Shown in pieces: positions 11,351-24,612 of a DNA stretch of 64,000 bases. A program made the position numbers and the translations under genes. Each line of letters starts with the position of its first letter. The stretch's first letter is position 1. The stretch comes from Aristolochia californica (taxonomy: Eukaryota; Streptophyta; Magnoliopsida; Piperales; Aristolochiaceae): assembly GCA_029961685.1 (NCBI GenBank), contig JARWKL010000007.1:12361406-12425405 (forward strand), in the 5' to 3' direction. The notes below the pieces were generated by a model that was not told where the DNA came from, made no database searches, and was given only the letters and a program-made list of their open reading frames with translations.

Positions 11351-11698
11351 TTAAATTGTAAAGTTGTTTTGTCTTCTGATTTGCCCCATAGGGTTGAGGG
11401 TAACCTCAGGATTGACAAAAGCAACTGCTTCAATAAATTCAGGGGATTTTCCTGAAGGACTTGCAAATTCAAGTCGGATTGGATCAGTAGGAGGATGAAC
11501 TGATCTAATATTGATGCCAGACATAAGATGCCATTCTTTCGTTAAGGTAGAAAGAGTGGGAATATTGGAGGAAGAAACTAAGGGTTGTTTCTCCGCTTGC
11601 TTGAGTTTGGTTTGCATGAACCAATCTACAAAAGACATGATAACCTTATTTGTGTCCAAATAAAGATAAAAGTCATTGGAGAATTGCATGCGTTTAGG
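11351..11698 (-). pseudogene. N-terminal remnant of the polyprotein, movement-protein side
   Basis: An open frame enters from the satellite junction and stops at 11,351. The first ATG is at 11,689-11,687, but the viral-looking codons begin slightly upstream, so this is a truncation point, not a start. Segments such as YLYLDTNKV and FIEAVAFVNPEV look like structured protein and differ sharply from the satellite translations. In florendoviruses the movement protein precedes the coat protein, so this is probably the movement protein C-terminus or the linker to the coat protein. I could not see the diagnostic movement-protein core, which would lie in the missing part. The frame differs from that of the coat-protein part, which marks a frameshift near 11,385-11,405. 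Confidence 0.5.
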
Positions 11699-11706
11699 AA
11701 GATGAA
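11690..11706. other. Right virus/satellite junction
   Basis: Unique sequence ends around cgtttaggaa and satellite resumes with gatgaaatatagaaagtg. The bases ggaagatgaaatatag also occur inside the satellite (near 14,898), so a short microhomology at the join is possible. The resumed satellite is not in phase with the left flank. Confidence 0.75.
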
Positions 11707-12544
11707 ATATAGAAAGTGAAATGAAATATAGAAAGAAAGATGAAATAGAGAAAGTAAAATGAAATATAGAAAGAAAGATGAAATATAAAAAGTAAAATGA
11801 AATTTATAAAGAAAGATGAAATATAGAAAGTAAAATAAAATATAGTAAAAAAATGATGTATAGAAAGTAACATGAATTAATGAAAGAAAGATGAAAAATA
11901 GAAAGTAAAATGAAATATAGAAAGAAAGATGAAATATAGAAAGTGAAATGAAATATAGAAAGAAAGATGAAATATAGAAAGTAAAATGAAATATAGGAAG
12001 AAAGATGAAATATAAAAGTAAAATGAAATTTATAAAGAAAGATGAAATATAGAAAGTAAAATAAAATATAGTAAAAAAAATGATGTATAGAAAGTAACAT
12101 GAATTAAAGAAAGAAAGGTGAAAAATAAAACGTAAAATGAAATATAAAAAGGAGGTTAAAATAAAGAAAGTAAAATGAAATATAGAAAGAAATATGAAAC
12201 ATAGAACGTAAAAAGAAATATATAATGAAAGATGAAATATAGAAAGTAAAATGTAATATAGAAAGAAAAATGAAATAAAAAAAAGGAAATATTGAAAGAA
12301 AGATGAAATTATAGAAAGAAAGATGAATTATAGAAAGGAAAATGAAATATATAAGGAAGTTGAAATATAAAAAGAAAAATGAAAAATAGAAAGTAAGATG
12401 AAAAATAGAAAGAAAAATAAAATATAGAAAGAAAGATGAAATATAGAAAGTAAAATGAAATACAGAAAGAAAGTTTAAATATAGAAAGTAAAATGAAATT
12501 TAGAAAGAAAGATGAAATATAGAAAGTAAAATAAAATATAAAAA

Positions 12545-13448
12545 GAAGGTTAAAATAAAGAAAGTAAAATGAAATATAGAATGAAATATGAAATATAGAA
12601 AGTAAAAAGAAATATATAAAGAAAGATGAAATGTAGAAAGTAAAATGTAATATAGAAAGAAAGATGAAATAAAAAAAATAAAATATTGAAAAAAAAGGAA
12701 ATATGGAAAGAAAGATGAATTATAGAAAGAAAGATGAATTATAGAAAGGAAAATGAAATATAGAAAGAAGTTGCAATATAGAAAGTAAAATGAAAAAAAG
12801 AAAGTAAGATGAAAAATAGAAAGAAAAATAAAATATAAAAAGAAAGATGAAATATAGAAAGTAAAATGAAATACAGGAATAAAGATTAAATATAGAAAAT
12901 AAATAAAATTTAGAAAGAAAGATGAACTATGGAAAGTAAAACAAAATATAGAAAGAAGGTTAAAATAAAGAAAGTAAAATGAAATATAGAATGAAATATG
13001 AAATATAGAAAGTAAAAAGAAATATATAAAGAAAGATGAAATGTAGAAAGTAAAATGTAATATAGAAAGAAAGATGAAATAAAAAAATAAAATATTGAAA
13101 GAAAAAGGAAATATGGGAAAAAAGATGAATTATAGAAAGAAAGATGAATTATAGAAAGGAAAATGAAATATAGAAAGGAGTTGAAATATAGAAAGTAAAA
13201 TGAAAAATAGAAATAAAAAAATGAAATATTGAAAGAAAAAGGAAATATGGAAAGAAAGATGAATTATAGAAAGAAAGATGAATTATATAAAGGAAAATGA
13301 AATATAAAAAGAAGTTGAAATATAGAAAGTAAAATGAAAAATAGAAAGTAAGATGTAAAATGAAATATAGAAAGAAGGATTAAATATTGAATGTAAAATG
13401 AAATTTAGAAAGAAAGATGAAATATAGAAAGTAAAATAAAATATAGAA
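12545..13448 (+). repeat. Tandem pair of about 0.41-kb satellite blocks
   Basis: The marker gaaggttaaaataaag recurs at about 12,545, 12,957 and 13,449. The first interval (412 bp) matches blocks in the left array at 3,441 and 5,540. The second is longer because it carries an internal repeat of the aaatattgaaagaaaaagg segment at about 13,200-13,320. Confidence 0.7.
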
Positions 13449-14029
13449 AGAAGGTTAAAATAAAGAAAGTAAAATGAAATGTAGAATGAAATATCAATTA
13501 TAGAAAGTTAAAGGAAATGTAGAAAGTAAAAGGAAATATAGAAAGAAAGATGAATTAAAAAAATGAAATATTGAATGAAAATGGAAATATGGAAAGAAAG
13601 ATGCATTATAGAAAGAAATATGAATTATAGAAATGAAAATGAAATGTAGAAAGAAGTTGAAATATAGAAAGTGAAATGAAAAATAGAAAGTAACATGAAA
13701 TATAGAAAGTAAGATGAAATATAGGAAGTAAGATGAAATATAGAAAGTAAAATGAAATACAGAAAGAAAGATTAAATATAGAAAGTAAAATGAAATTTAG
13801 AAAGAAAGATGAAATATAGAAAGTAAAATGAAATATAGAAAGAAAGATGAAATAGAGAAAGTAAAATGAAATATAGAAAGAAAGATGAAATATAGAAAGT
13901 AAAATAAAATATAGTAAAAAAAATAATGTATAGAAAGTAACATGAATTAAAGAAAGAAAGGTGAAAAATCAAACGTAAAATGAAATATAAAAAGAAGGTT
14001 AAAATAAAGAAAGTAGAATGAAATATAGA

Positions 14030-15190
14030 AAGAAATATGAAACATAGAAAGTAAAAAGAAATATATAAAGAAAGATGAAATATAGAAAATAAAATGTAAT
14101 ATAGAAAGAAAGATGAAATAAAAAAATGAAATATTGAAAGAAAAAGGAAATATGGAAAGAAAGATGAATTATAGAAAGGAAAATGAAATATAGAAAGAAG
14201 TTGAAATATAGAAAGTAAAATGAAAAAAAGAAAGTAAGATGAAAAATAGAAAGAAAAATAAAATATAAAAAGTAAGATGAAAAATAGAAAGAAAAATAAA
14301 ATATAAAAAGAAAGATGAAATATAGAAAGTAAAATGAAATACAGAAATAAAGATTAAATATAGAAAGTAAAATAAAATTTAGAAAGAAAAATGAAATATA
14401 GAAAGTGAAATAAAATATAGAAAGAAGGTTAAAATAAAGAAAGTAAAATGAAATATAGAATGAAATATGAAATATAGAAAGTAAAATGAAATATCTAAAG
14501 AAAGTTGAAATATAGAAAGTAAAATGTAATATAGAAAGAAAGAAGAAATAAAAATAAAATAAAGTGAAATATTGTAAGAAAAAGGAAAATGCAAAGAAAG
14601 ATAAAATATAGAAAGAAAGTTGAATTATAGAAAGTAAAATGAAACGTAGAAAGAAGATGAAATATAGAAAGTAAAATGAAAAATAGAAGGTAAGATGAAA
14701 AATAGAAAGTTAGATGAAATATAGAAAGTGAGATGAAATATAGAAAGTAAAATAAAATAAAGAAAGAAAGATGAAATATAGAAAGTAAAATGAAAGACAG
14801 AAAGAATGATGAAGTATAGAAAGTAAAATAAAATATAGAATATAAAATGAAATATAGCAAGAGAAACTATATATAGAAAGTAACATGAAATAAAGAAAGG
14901 AAGATGAAATATAGAAACTAAAACGAAATATAGAAAGAAAGATGAAATATAGAAAATGAAATGAAATATAGAAAGAAAGATGAAATATAGAAAGTAAAAT
15001 GAAATATAGAAAGAAAGTTGAAATATAAAAAGTAAAATGAAAGTTATAAAGAAAGAAGAAATATAGAAAGTAAAATAAAATATAGTAAAAAAAAATGATG
15101 TATAGAAAGTAACATGAATTAAAGAAAGAAAGATGAAAAATAGAAAGTTAAATGAAAGATAGAAAGAAGGTTAAAATAAAGAAAGTAAAA
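14030..15190 (+). repeat. Long-range duplicated satellite block, copy 1
   Basis: Uncommon markers here, including gtgaaatattgtaag (14,564), ggaaaatgcaaag and gaaagttataaagaaag (about 15,040), recur in the same order at about 31,740-32,930. Offsets are 17,709, then 17,747, then 17,728 bp, so the copies differ by one dimer and one monomer. Similarity probably continues to about 15,330 with an insertion, since the rare variant gtaaaacgaaatacag is present in both. Confidence 0.75.
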
Positions 15191-18100
15191 TGAAATATAG
15201 AAAGAAGTTGAAATATAGAAAGTAAAATGAAAAATAGAAAGTAAGATGAAAAATAGAAAGTAAAATAAAATATAGAAAGAAAGATGAAATATAAAAAGTA
15301 AAACGAAATACAGAAAGAAAGATTAAATATAGAATGTAAAATGAAATTTAGAAAGAAAGATGAACTATAGAAAGTAAAATAAAATATAGAAAGAAGGTAA
15401 AAAAAAAAGAAAGTAAAATGAAATATAGAATGAAATATGAAATATAGAAAGTATAATGAAATATAGAATGTAAAATGAAATATATAAAGAAAGATGAAAT
15501 ATAGAAAGTAACATGAAATAAAGAAAGAAAGATGAAACATAGAAACTAAAATGAAATATAGAAAGAAAGTAAAATGCAATATAGAAAGTGCGAAGTAATT
15601 TAGAAAGTGCGAAGTAATTTAAAAAGTGAAAGGAAATGTAGAAAGAAAGATGAAATATAGAAAGTAAAATGTAAAACAGAAAGAAAAATGAAATAAAAAA
15701 ATGAAATATTAAATGAAATTGGAAATATGGAAAGAAATATGAATTATAGAAAGAAAGATGAATTATAGAAAGTAAAATGAAATATAGAAAGAAGTTAAAA
15801 TATAGAACGTAAAATGAAAAATAGAAAGTAAGATGAAAAATAGAAAGTAAAATAAAATACAAAAAGAAAGATGAAATATAGAAAGTAAAATGAAATACAT
15901 GAAATAAACATTAAGTATAGAAAGTAAAATGAAATTTAGAAAGAAAGATGAAATATAGAAAGTAAAATAAAATATAGAAAGAATGTTAAAATAAAGAAAG
16001 TGAAATGAAATATAGAATGAAATATGAAATATTGAAAGTAAAATGAAATATCTAAAGAAAGATGAAATATAGAAAGTAAAATGTAATATAGAAAGAAAGA
16101 AGAAATAAAAATAAAATATAATGAAATATTGAAAGAAAAAGGAAAAATGGAAAGAAAGCTAAAATACAGAAAGAAAATTGAATTATAGAAAGTAAAATGA
16201 AATGTAGATAGAAGATGAAATATAGAAAGTAAAATGAAAAATAGAAGGTAATATGAAAAATAGAAAGTAAGATGAAATATAGAAAGTGAGATGAAATATA
16301 GAAAGTAAAATAAAATAAAGAAAGAAAAATGAAATATAGAAAGTAAAATGAAATACAAAAAGAATGATGAAGTATAGAAAGTAAAATAAAATATAGAATG
16401 TAAAATGAAATATAGTAAGAAGAACGATATATAGAAAGTAACATGAAATAAAGAAAGAAAGATGAAATATAGAAACTAAAATAAAATATAGAAAGAAAGA
16501 TGAAATATAGAAAGTGAAATGAAATACAGAAAGAAAGATGAATTAAAGAAAGTAAAATGAAATATAGAAAGAAAGATGAAATATAAAAAGTAAAATGAAA
16601 TTTATAAAGAAAGATGAAATATAGAAAGTAAAATAAAATATAGTAAAAAAACTGATGTATAGAAAGTAACATGAATTAAAGAAAGAAAAATGAAACATAG
16701 AAAGTAAAATGAAATATAGAAAGAAGGTTAAAATAAAGAAAGTAAAATAAAATATAGAAAGAAATATGAAACATAGAAAGTAAATTGAAATGTAGAAAGT
16801 AAAAAGAAATATATAAAGAAAGATGACATATAGAAAGTAAAATGTAAAAAAGAAAGAAAGATGAAATATTGAATGAAATTGGAAATATGGAAAGAAAGAT
16901 GAATTATAGAAAGAAAGATGAATTACAGAAAGTAAAATGAAATATAGAAAGAAGTTGAAAAATAGAAAGTAAAATAAAAATATAAAAAGAAAGATGAAAT
17001 ATAGAAAGTAAATTGAAATACAGAAAGAAAGATTAAATATAGAAAGTAAAATGAAATATAGAAAGTAAAATAAAATATAGAAAGAAGTTTAAAATAAAGA
17101 AGTAAAATGAAATATAGAATGAAAAATGAAATATGAAATATAGAAAGTAAAATGAAATATCTAAAGAAAGATGAAATATAGAAAGAAAGAATAAATAAAA
17201 ATAAAATAAAATGAAATATTGAAAGAAAAAGAAAAAATGGAAGGAAAGATAAAATATAGAAAGAAAGTTGAATTATAGAAAGTAAAATGAAATGCAGAAA
17301 GAAGATGAAATATAGAAAGTAAAATAAAAAATAGAAGGTAAGATGAAAAATAGAAAGTAAGATGAAATATAGAGAGTCAGATGAAATATAGAAAGTAAAA
17401 TAAAATAAAGAAAGAAAGTCGAAATATAGAAAGTAAAATGAAATAAAGAAAGAATGATGAAGTATAGCAAGTAAAATAAAATATAGAATGTAAAATGAAA
17501 TATAGTAAGAAGAACGATATATAGAAAGTAACATGAAATAAAGAAAGAAAGATGAAATATAGAAACTAAAATGAAATATAGAAAGAAAGATGAAGTATAA
17601 AAACTAAAATGAAATATAGAAAGAAAGATGAAATATAGAAAGTGAAATGAAATACAAAAAGAAAGATGAAATATAGAAAGTAAAATGAAATATAGAAAAA
17701 AAGATGAAATATAAAAAGTAAAATGAAATTTATAAAGAAAGATGAAATAGAGATAGTAAAATAAAATATAGTAAAAAAAATGATGTATAAAAAGTAACAT
17801 GAATTAATGAAAGAAATGATGAAAAATAGAAAGTAAAATGAAATATACAAAGAAGGTTAAAATAAAGAAAGTAAAATAAAATATATAAAGAAATATGAAA
17901 CATAGAAAGTAAAAAGAAATATATAAAGAAAGAATGAATATAGAAGTAAAATGTAATATAGAAAGAAAGATGAAATAAAAAAATGAAATATTGAAAGAAA
18001 AAGGAAATATGGAAAGAAAGATGAATTATAGAAAGAAAGATAAATTATAGAAAGGAAAATGAAATATAGAAAGAAGTTGAAATATAGAAAGTAAAATGAA

Positions 18101-18479
18101 AAATAGAAAGTAAGATGAAAAATAGAAAGTAAAATAAAATATAAAAAGAAAGAAGAAATATAGAAAGTAAAATGAAATACAAAAAGAAAGATTAAATATA
18201 GAAAGTAAAATGAAATTTAGAAAGAAAGATGAAATATAGAAAGTAAAATAAAATATAGAAAGAAGGTTAAAATAAAAAAAGTAAAATGAAATATAGAATG
18301 AAATATGAAATATAGAAAGTAAAATGAAATATCTAAAGAAAGATGAAATATAGAAAGTAAAATGTAATATAGAAAGAAAGAAGAAATAAAAATAAAAAAA
18401 ATAAAATATTGAAAGAAAAAGGAAAAATGGAAGGAAAGATAAAATATAGAAAGAAAGTTGAATTATAGAAAGTAAAATA

Positions 18480-21400
18480 AATTATAGAAAGAATATGAAA
18501 TATAGAAAAGAAAATGAAAAATAGAAGGTAAAATAAAAAATAGAAAGTAATATGAAATATAGAAAGTGAGATGAAATATAGAAAGTAAAATAAAATAAAG
18601 AAAGAAAGATGAAATATAAAAAGTAAAATGAAATACAGAAAGAATGATGAAGTATAGAAAGTAAAATAAAATATAGAATGTAAAATGAAATATAGAAGAA
18701 AAACAATATATAGAAAGTAACATGTAATAAAGAAAGAAAGATGAAATATAGAAAGAAAGATGAAATATAGAAAGTGAAATGAAATATAGAAAGAAAGATG
18801 AAATATAGAAAGTAAAATGAAATATAGAAAGAAAGATGAAATATAAAAAGTAAAATAAAATTTATAAAGAAAGATGAAATATAGAAAGTAAAATAAAGTA
18901 TAGTAAAAAAAAAGGATGTATAGAAAGTATAGAAAGTAAAATGAAATATAGAAAAAAAGGTTAAAATAAAGAAAGTAAAATGAAATATAGAAAGAAATCT
19001 GAAACATAGAAAGTGAAATGAAATATAGAAAGTAAAATTTAATATAGAAAGAAAGATGAAATAAAAAAATGAAATATTGAAAGAAAATGGAAATATGGAA
19101 AGAAAGATGAATTACAAAAAGAAAAATGAAATATAGAAAGAAGTTGAAATATAGAAAGTAAAATGAAAAATAGAAAATAAGATGAAAAATAGAAAGTAAG
19201 ATGAAAAATAGAAAGTAAAATAAAATATAGAAAGAAAGATGAAATATAGAAAGTAAAATGAAATACAGAAAGAAAGATTAAATATAGAAAGTAAAATGAA
19301 ATTTATATAGAAAGATGAAATTTAGAAAGTAAAATAAAATATAGAAAGAAGATTAAAATAAAGAATGTAAAATGAAATATAGAATGAAATATGAAATATA
19401 GAAAGTAAAATGAAATACATAAAGAAAGATGAAATATAGAAAGTAACATGAAATTAAGAAAGAAAGATGAAATATAGAAAGAAAGTTGAATTATAGAAAG
19501 TAAAATAAATTGTAGAAAGAAGATGAAATATAGAAAAGAAAATGAAAAATAGAAGGGAAGATGAAAAATAAAAAGTAATATGAAATATAGAAAGTGAGAT
19601 GAAATATAGAAAGTAAAATAAAATAAAGAAAGAAATATGAAATATAGAAAGTGAGATGAAATATAGAAAGTAAAATAAAATAAAGAAAGAAATATGAAAT
19701 ATAGAAAGTAAAATGAAATAATGAAAGAATGATGAAGTATAAAAGTAAAATAAAATATAGAATGTAAAATAAAATATAGAAAAAAAATGATATATAGAAA
19801 GTAACATGAAATAAATAAATAAAGATGAAATATAGAAAGAAAGATGAAATATAAAAAGTGAAATGAAAGATAGAATGAAAGATGAAATATAGAAAGTAAA
19901 ATGAAATATAGAAAGAAAGATGAAATATAAAAAGTAAAATAAAATTTATAAAGAAAGATGAAATATAGATAGTAAAATAAAATATAGTAAAAAAAGGATG
20001 TATAGAAAGTATAGAAAGTAAAATGAAATATAGAAAAAAAAGTTAAAATAAAGAAAGTAAAATGAAATATAGAAAGAAATCTGAAACATAGAAAGTGAAA
20101 TGAAATATAGAAAGTAAAAAGAAATATATAAAGAAAGATGAAATATAGAAAGTAAAATTTAATATAGAAAGAAAGATGAAATAAAAAATGAAATATTGAA
20201 AGAAAATGGAAATATGGAAAGAAAGATGAATTATAGAAAGGAAAATGAAATATAGAAAGAAGTTGAAATATAGAAAGTAAAATGAAAAATAGAAAGTAAG
20301 ATGAAAAATAGAAAGTAAAATAAAATATAGAAAGAAAGATGAAATGTAGAAAGTAAAATGAAATACAGAAAGAAAGATTAAATATAGAAAGTAATATGAA
20401 ATTTATATAGAAAGATGAAATTTAGAAAGTAAAATAAAATATAGAAAGAAGGTTAAAATAAAGAAAGTAAAATGAAATATAGAATGAAATATGAAATATA
20501 GAAAGTCAAATGAAATAGATAAAGAAAGATGAAATATAGAAAGTAACATGAAATTAAGAAAGAAAGATGAAATATAGAAAGAAAGTTGAATTATAGAAAG
20601 TAAAATAAATTGTAGAAAGAAGATGAAATATAGAAAAGAAAATGAAAAATAGAAGGTAAGATGAAAAATAGAAAGTAATATGAAATATAGAAAGTGAGAT
20701 GAAATATAGAAAAGTAAAATAAAATAAAGAAAGAAATATGAAATATAGAAAGTAAAATGAAATACAAAAAGAATGATGAAGTATAAAAAGTAAAATAAAA
20801 TATAGAATGTAAAATAAAATATAGAAAGAAAAACGATATATAGAAAGTAGAATGAAATAAATAAAGAAAGATGAAATATAGAAAGAAAGATGAAATATAG
20901 AAAGTGAAATGAAATATAGAAAGAAAGATGAAATATAGAAAGTAAAATGAAATATAGAAAGAAAGATGAAATATAAAAAGTAAAATAATATTTATAAAGA
21001 AAGATGAAATATAGAAAGTAAAATAAAATATAGTAAAAAAAAGGATGTATAGAAAGTATAGAAAGTAAAATGAAATATAGAAAAAAAGGTTAAAATAAAG
21101 AAAGTAAAATAAAATATAGAAAGAAATCTGAAACATAGAAAGTTAAATGAAATATTGAAAGTAAAAATAAATATATAAAGAAAGATGAAATATAGAAAGT
21201 AAAATTTAATATAGAAAGAAAGATGAAATAAAAAAATGAAATATTGAAAGAAAATGGAAATATGGAAAGAAAGAGGAATTATAGAAAGAAAAATGAAATA
21301 TAGAAAGAAGTTGAAATATAGAAAGTAAAATGAAAAATAGAAAGTAAGATGAAAAATAGAAAGTAAAATAAAATATAGAAAGAAAGATGAAATATAGAAA

Positions 21401-21700
21401 GTAAAATGAAATACAGAAAGAAAGATTAAATATAGAAAGTAAAATGAAATTTATAAAGAAAGATGAAATGTAGAAAGTAAAATAAAATATAGAAAGAAGG
21501 TTAAAATAAAGAAAGTAAAATGAAATATAGAATAAAATATGAAATATAGAAAGTAAAATGAAATACATAAAGAAAGATGAAATATAGAAAGTAAGATGAA
21601 ATTAAAGAAAAAAAGGTGAAATATAGAAAGTAAAATGAAATATAGAAAAAAAGGTTAAAATAAAGAAAGTAAAATAAAATATAGAAAAAAATATGAAACA
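18480..21700 (+). repeat. Local higher-order repeat of about 1.05-1.08 kb, three copies
   Basis: The rare marker ggatgtatagaaagtatag occurs at 18,914, 19,996 and 21,043, spacings of 1,082 and 1,047 bp, followed each time by an aaaaaaaggttaaaataaag-type segment. Surrounding sequence matches in order. The copies are diverged and differ by small indels, unlike the nearly perfect array at the right end. Confidence 0.7.
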
Positions 21701-23883
21701 TAGAAAGTTAAATGAAATATAGAAAGTAAAAAGAAATATATAAAGAAAGATGAAATATAGAAAATAAAATTTAATATAGAAAGAAAGATGAAATAAAAAA
21801 ATGAAATATTGAAAGAAAATGAAATATGGAAAGAAAGATAAATTATAGAAAGAAAGATAAATTATAGAAAGAAAGATGAATTTTAGAAAGAAAAATGAAA
21901 TATAGAAAGAAGTTGAAATATAGAAAGTAAAATGAAAAATAGAAAGTAAGATGAAAAATAGAAAGTAAAATAAAATATAAAAAGAAAGATGAAATATAGA
22001 AAGTAAAACTGGAATACAGAAAGAAAGATTAAATAGAGAAAGTAAAATGAAATTTATAAAGAAAGATGAAATGTAGAAAGTAAAATAAAATATAGAAAGA
22101 AGGTTAAAATAAAGAAAGTAAAATGAAATATAGAATAAAATATGAAATATAGAAAGTAGAATGGAAGACGAAATATAAAAAATGAAATGAAATATAGGAA
22201 GAAAGATGAAATATAGAAAGAAAGATGAAATATAGAAAGTAAAATGAAATATAGAAAGAAAAATGAAATATAGAATGAAAGATAAAATATAGAAAGAAAG
22301 ATGAAATATAGAAGATAAAATGAAATATAGGAAGAAAGATGAATTATAGAAAGAAAGAAAGTAAAATGAAATATAGAAAGAAAGAAGAAATATAGAACGA
22401 AAGATAAAATATAGAAAGTAAAATGAAATACACAAAAAAAAAATGAAATATAGAAAGTAAAATGAAATATAGATAAAAAGATGAAATATAGAAAGTAAAA
22501 TGAAATATAGATAAAAAGATGAAATATAGAAAGTAAAATAAAATATAAAGAGAAAAATGATATATAGAAAGTTAAATGTACTATAGAAAGAAAGATAAAA
22601 TATAAAAAGTAAAATGATATATAGAAAGTAAGATGATCTGTAGAAAGTAAAATTAAATATAGAAAGAAATATGAAATATAGAAAATAAAATGAAATATAA
22701 AAAGAAAGATGAAATATAGAAAGTAAAATAAAATATAGAAATAAAGATGAAATATTGAAAGTAAAATAAAATATAGAAAGAAAGATGAAATATAGACAGT
22801 AAAATAAAATATAGTAAGAAAAATTATCTATAGAAAGTAACATGAAATAAATAAAGAAAGATAAAATATAGAAAGTAAAATGAAATATAGAAAGGAAGAT
22901 GAAATACATAAAGAAAGATGAAATATATTAAAAGTAAAATGAAATATAGTAAGAATGATGAAATATAGAAAGTAAAATGAAATATAGAAATTTAAATATT
23001 AATATATAAAGAAAGAAGAAATAGAAAAATAAATATGAAATATAGAAAAAAAGGTTGAAATATAGAAAGTAAAATAAAATATAGAATGAAAGACGAAATT
23101 TAAAAAATGAATTGAAATATAGGAAGAAAGATGTAGAAAGAAAAATGAAAGATAAAATATGGAAAGTACGATGATATAGAAAGTAAAATGAAATATAGAA
23201 ATAAAGATGAATATAGAGAGTAAAATGAAATATAGAAAGTAAAATTAAATATAGAAAGAAACACGACATATAGAAACTAAAATGAAATATAGAAAGAAAG
23301 TTAAAATATAAAAAGTAAAATGAAATACAAAAAGAAAAATTAAATATAGAAAGAAAAATGAAATATAGAAAGTTAAATGAAATATAGTAAGAAGAATGAT
23401 ATATAGAGAGTAACATGAAATAACGAAAGAAAGATGAAATATAGAAAGTGTAATGAAATAAAGAAAAAAGATGAAATATAGAAAGAAGGTTAAAATAAAG
23501 AATGAAAAATGAAATAAAGAAAGAAATATGAAATTTAGAAAGTAAAATCAAATATAGAAAGTGTGAAGATATTTAGAAAGTAAAATGAAATGTACAAAGG
23601 AAGATGAAATATAAAAGGTAAAAAATAACATAGAAAGAAGATGAAATATACAAAGTAAACGAAAAAATAGAAAGTAAGATGAAATATAGAAAGTAAAATG
23701 ACATATAGAAAGGCAGTTGAAATATAAAAAGTTACATGAAATAATGAAAGAAAGATGAAATATAGAAAAAAAAATGAAATATGGAAAGAAAGATGGAATA
23801 TAGAAATTAAAATGAACTATAGATAGAAAGATGAAATATTGAAAGTAAAATGAAATATAGAAAGGAAGATGAAATATAGAAAG

Positions 23884-24612
23884 TAAAATCAAATACAGAA
23901 AGAATGATGAAATAAAGAAAGTAAAATGAAATATAGAAAGAAAGATGAAATACAGAAAGTCAAATGAAATATAGAAAGAATGATGAAATATGGAAAGTAA
24001 AATGAAATACTAAAAGAAAGATGAAATATAGAAAGTAAAATTTACTATATAAATAAAATAAAATATAAAAATAAATATGAAATATAGAAAGTAAAAAGAA
24101 ATATAGAATGAAAGACAAAATATATAAAATAAAATGAAATATTGAAAGAAAGATGAAATATAGAAAGTAACATGAAAAATAGAAAGTAACATGAAAAATA
24201 GAAAGGAAGATTAAATATAGCAAGTAAAATAAAATATAGAAAGAAAGATGAAATATAGAATGTACAATGAAAAATAGATAGAAAGACGAAATATAGAAAG
24301 TAAAATGATGTACATAAAGAGAGATGAAATATAGAATTTAAAATAAAATACAGAAAGAAAGATGAAATATAGAAAGTAAATTGACATTTAGAAAGAAAAA
24401 TAAAATTTAGAAAGTTAAATTAAATACAGAAAGAATGATGAAATAAAGAAAGTAAAATAAAATATAGAAAGAAAGATGAAATATAGAAAGTCAAATGAAA
24501 TATAGAAAGAATGATGAAATATGGAAAGTAAAATGAAATACTTAAAGAAAGATGAAATATAGAAAGTAAAATTTACTATATAAATAAAATAAAATATAAA
24601 AATAAATATGAA
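23884..24612 (+). repeat. Satellite block duplicated at 531-bp offset
   Basis: About 190 bp starting near 23,890 is repeated near 24,420. Both copies carry gaaagtcaaatg, gaaatatggaaag and the unusual tttactatataaataaaat (24,041 and 24,572). The spacing is 531 bp. Confidence 0.7.

Larger units (their letters stand above)
5968..11698 (-). mobile_element. Endogenous pararetrovirus fragment (Caulimoviridae, probably Florendovirus)
   Basis: This 5.7-kb island has a balanced base composition quite unlike the satellite on both sides. On the minus strand it carries, in order, a coat-protein-like region, CCHC zinc knuckle, aspartic protease (DSG), reverse transcriptase (YIDD) and RNase H, with no integrase. 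That is the order of a caulimovirid polyprotein. A separate ORF of unknown function lies downstream of RNase H, which as I recall is the florendovirus arrangement; the genus is therefore an inference. The copy is incomplete. It begins inside the polyprotein at the right edge and ends 34 bp after the last ORF at the left edge, so the viral intergenic region (promoter, tRNA primer site, polyadenylation region) is missing. No long terminal repeats or clear target-site duplication are visible. A Ty3/Gypsy element is less likely without integrase and LTRs. Confidence 0.88.
7296..11698 (-). pseudogene. Broken caulimovirid polyprotein (ORF1)
   Basis: This is the remains of one long polyprotein read on the minus strand. 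Three defects are seen. First, the 5' end is lost: the frame runs directly into satellite at about 11,698 with no start region. Second, there is a frame change in about 11,385-11,405: the upstream part is read in one frame to a stop near 11,351, while the coat-protein part uses another frame that is closed upstream by TGA at 11,408-11,406. Third, an in-frame TGA lies at 10,181-10,179 inside the coat-protein region. Downstream of that TGA the frame stays open for 960 codons to TAA at 7,298-7,296. The parts are listed separately below. As it stands it could not give a full polyprotein. Confidence 0.85.

Noticed and set aside
11287..11472. A 61-codon frame spanning the broken region of the polyprotein
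   Set aside because: It is in the third frame and matches neither the upstream remnant nor the coat-protein part.
5968..11698. LTR retrotransposon (Ty3/Gypsy)
   Set aside because: No integrase follows RNase H, no LTRs flank the insert, and an unknown ORF lies downstream of RNase H, which fits a caulimovirid better.
21602..22909. A 435-codon minus-strand open frame in the satellite, and many similar ones from 60 to 270 codons
   Set aside because: The translations are low-complexity Phe/Tyr/Ile/Ser/Leu strings that follow from a repeat with no minus-strand stops. The 38-bp dimer is not a multiple of three, so the frame drifts, and nothing suggests selection for coding.
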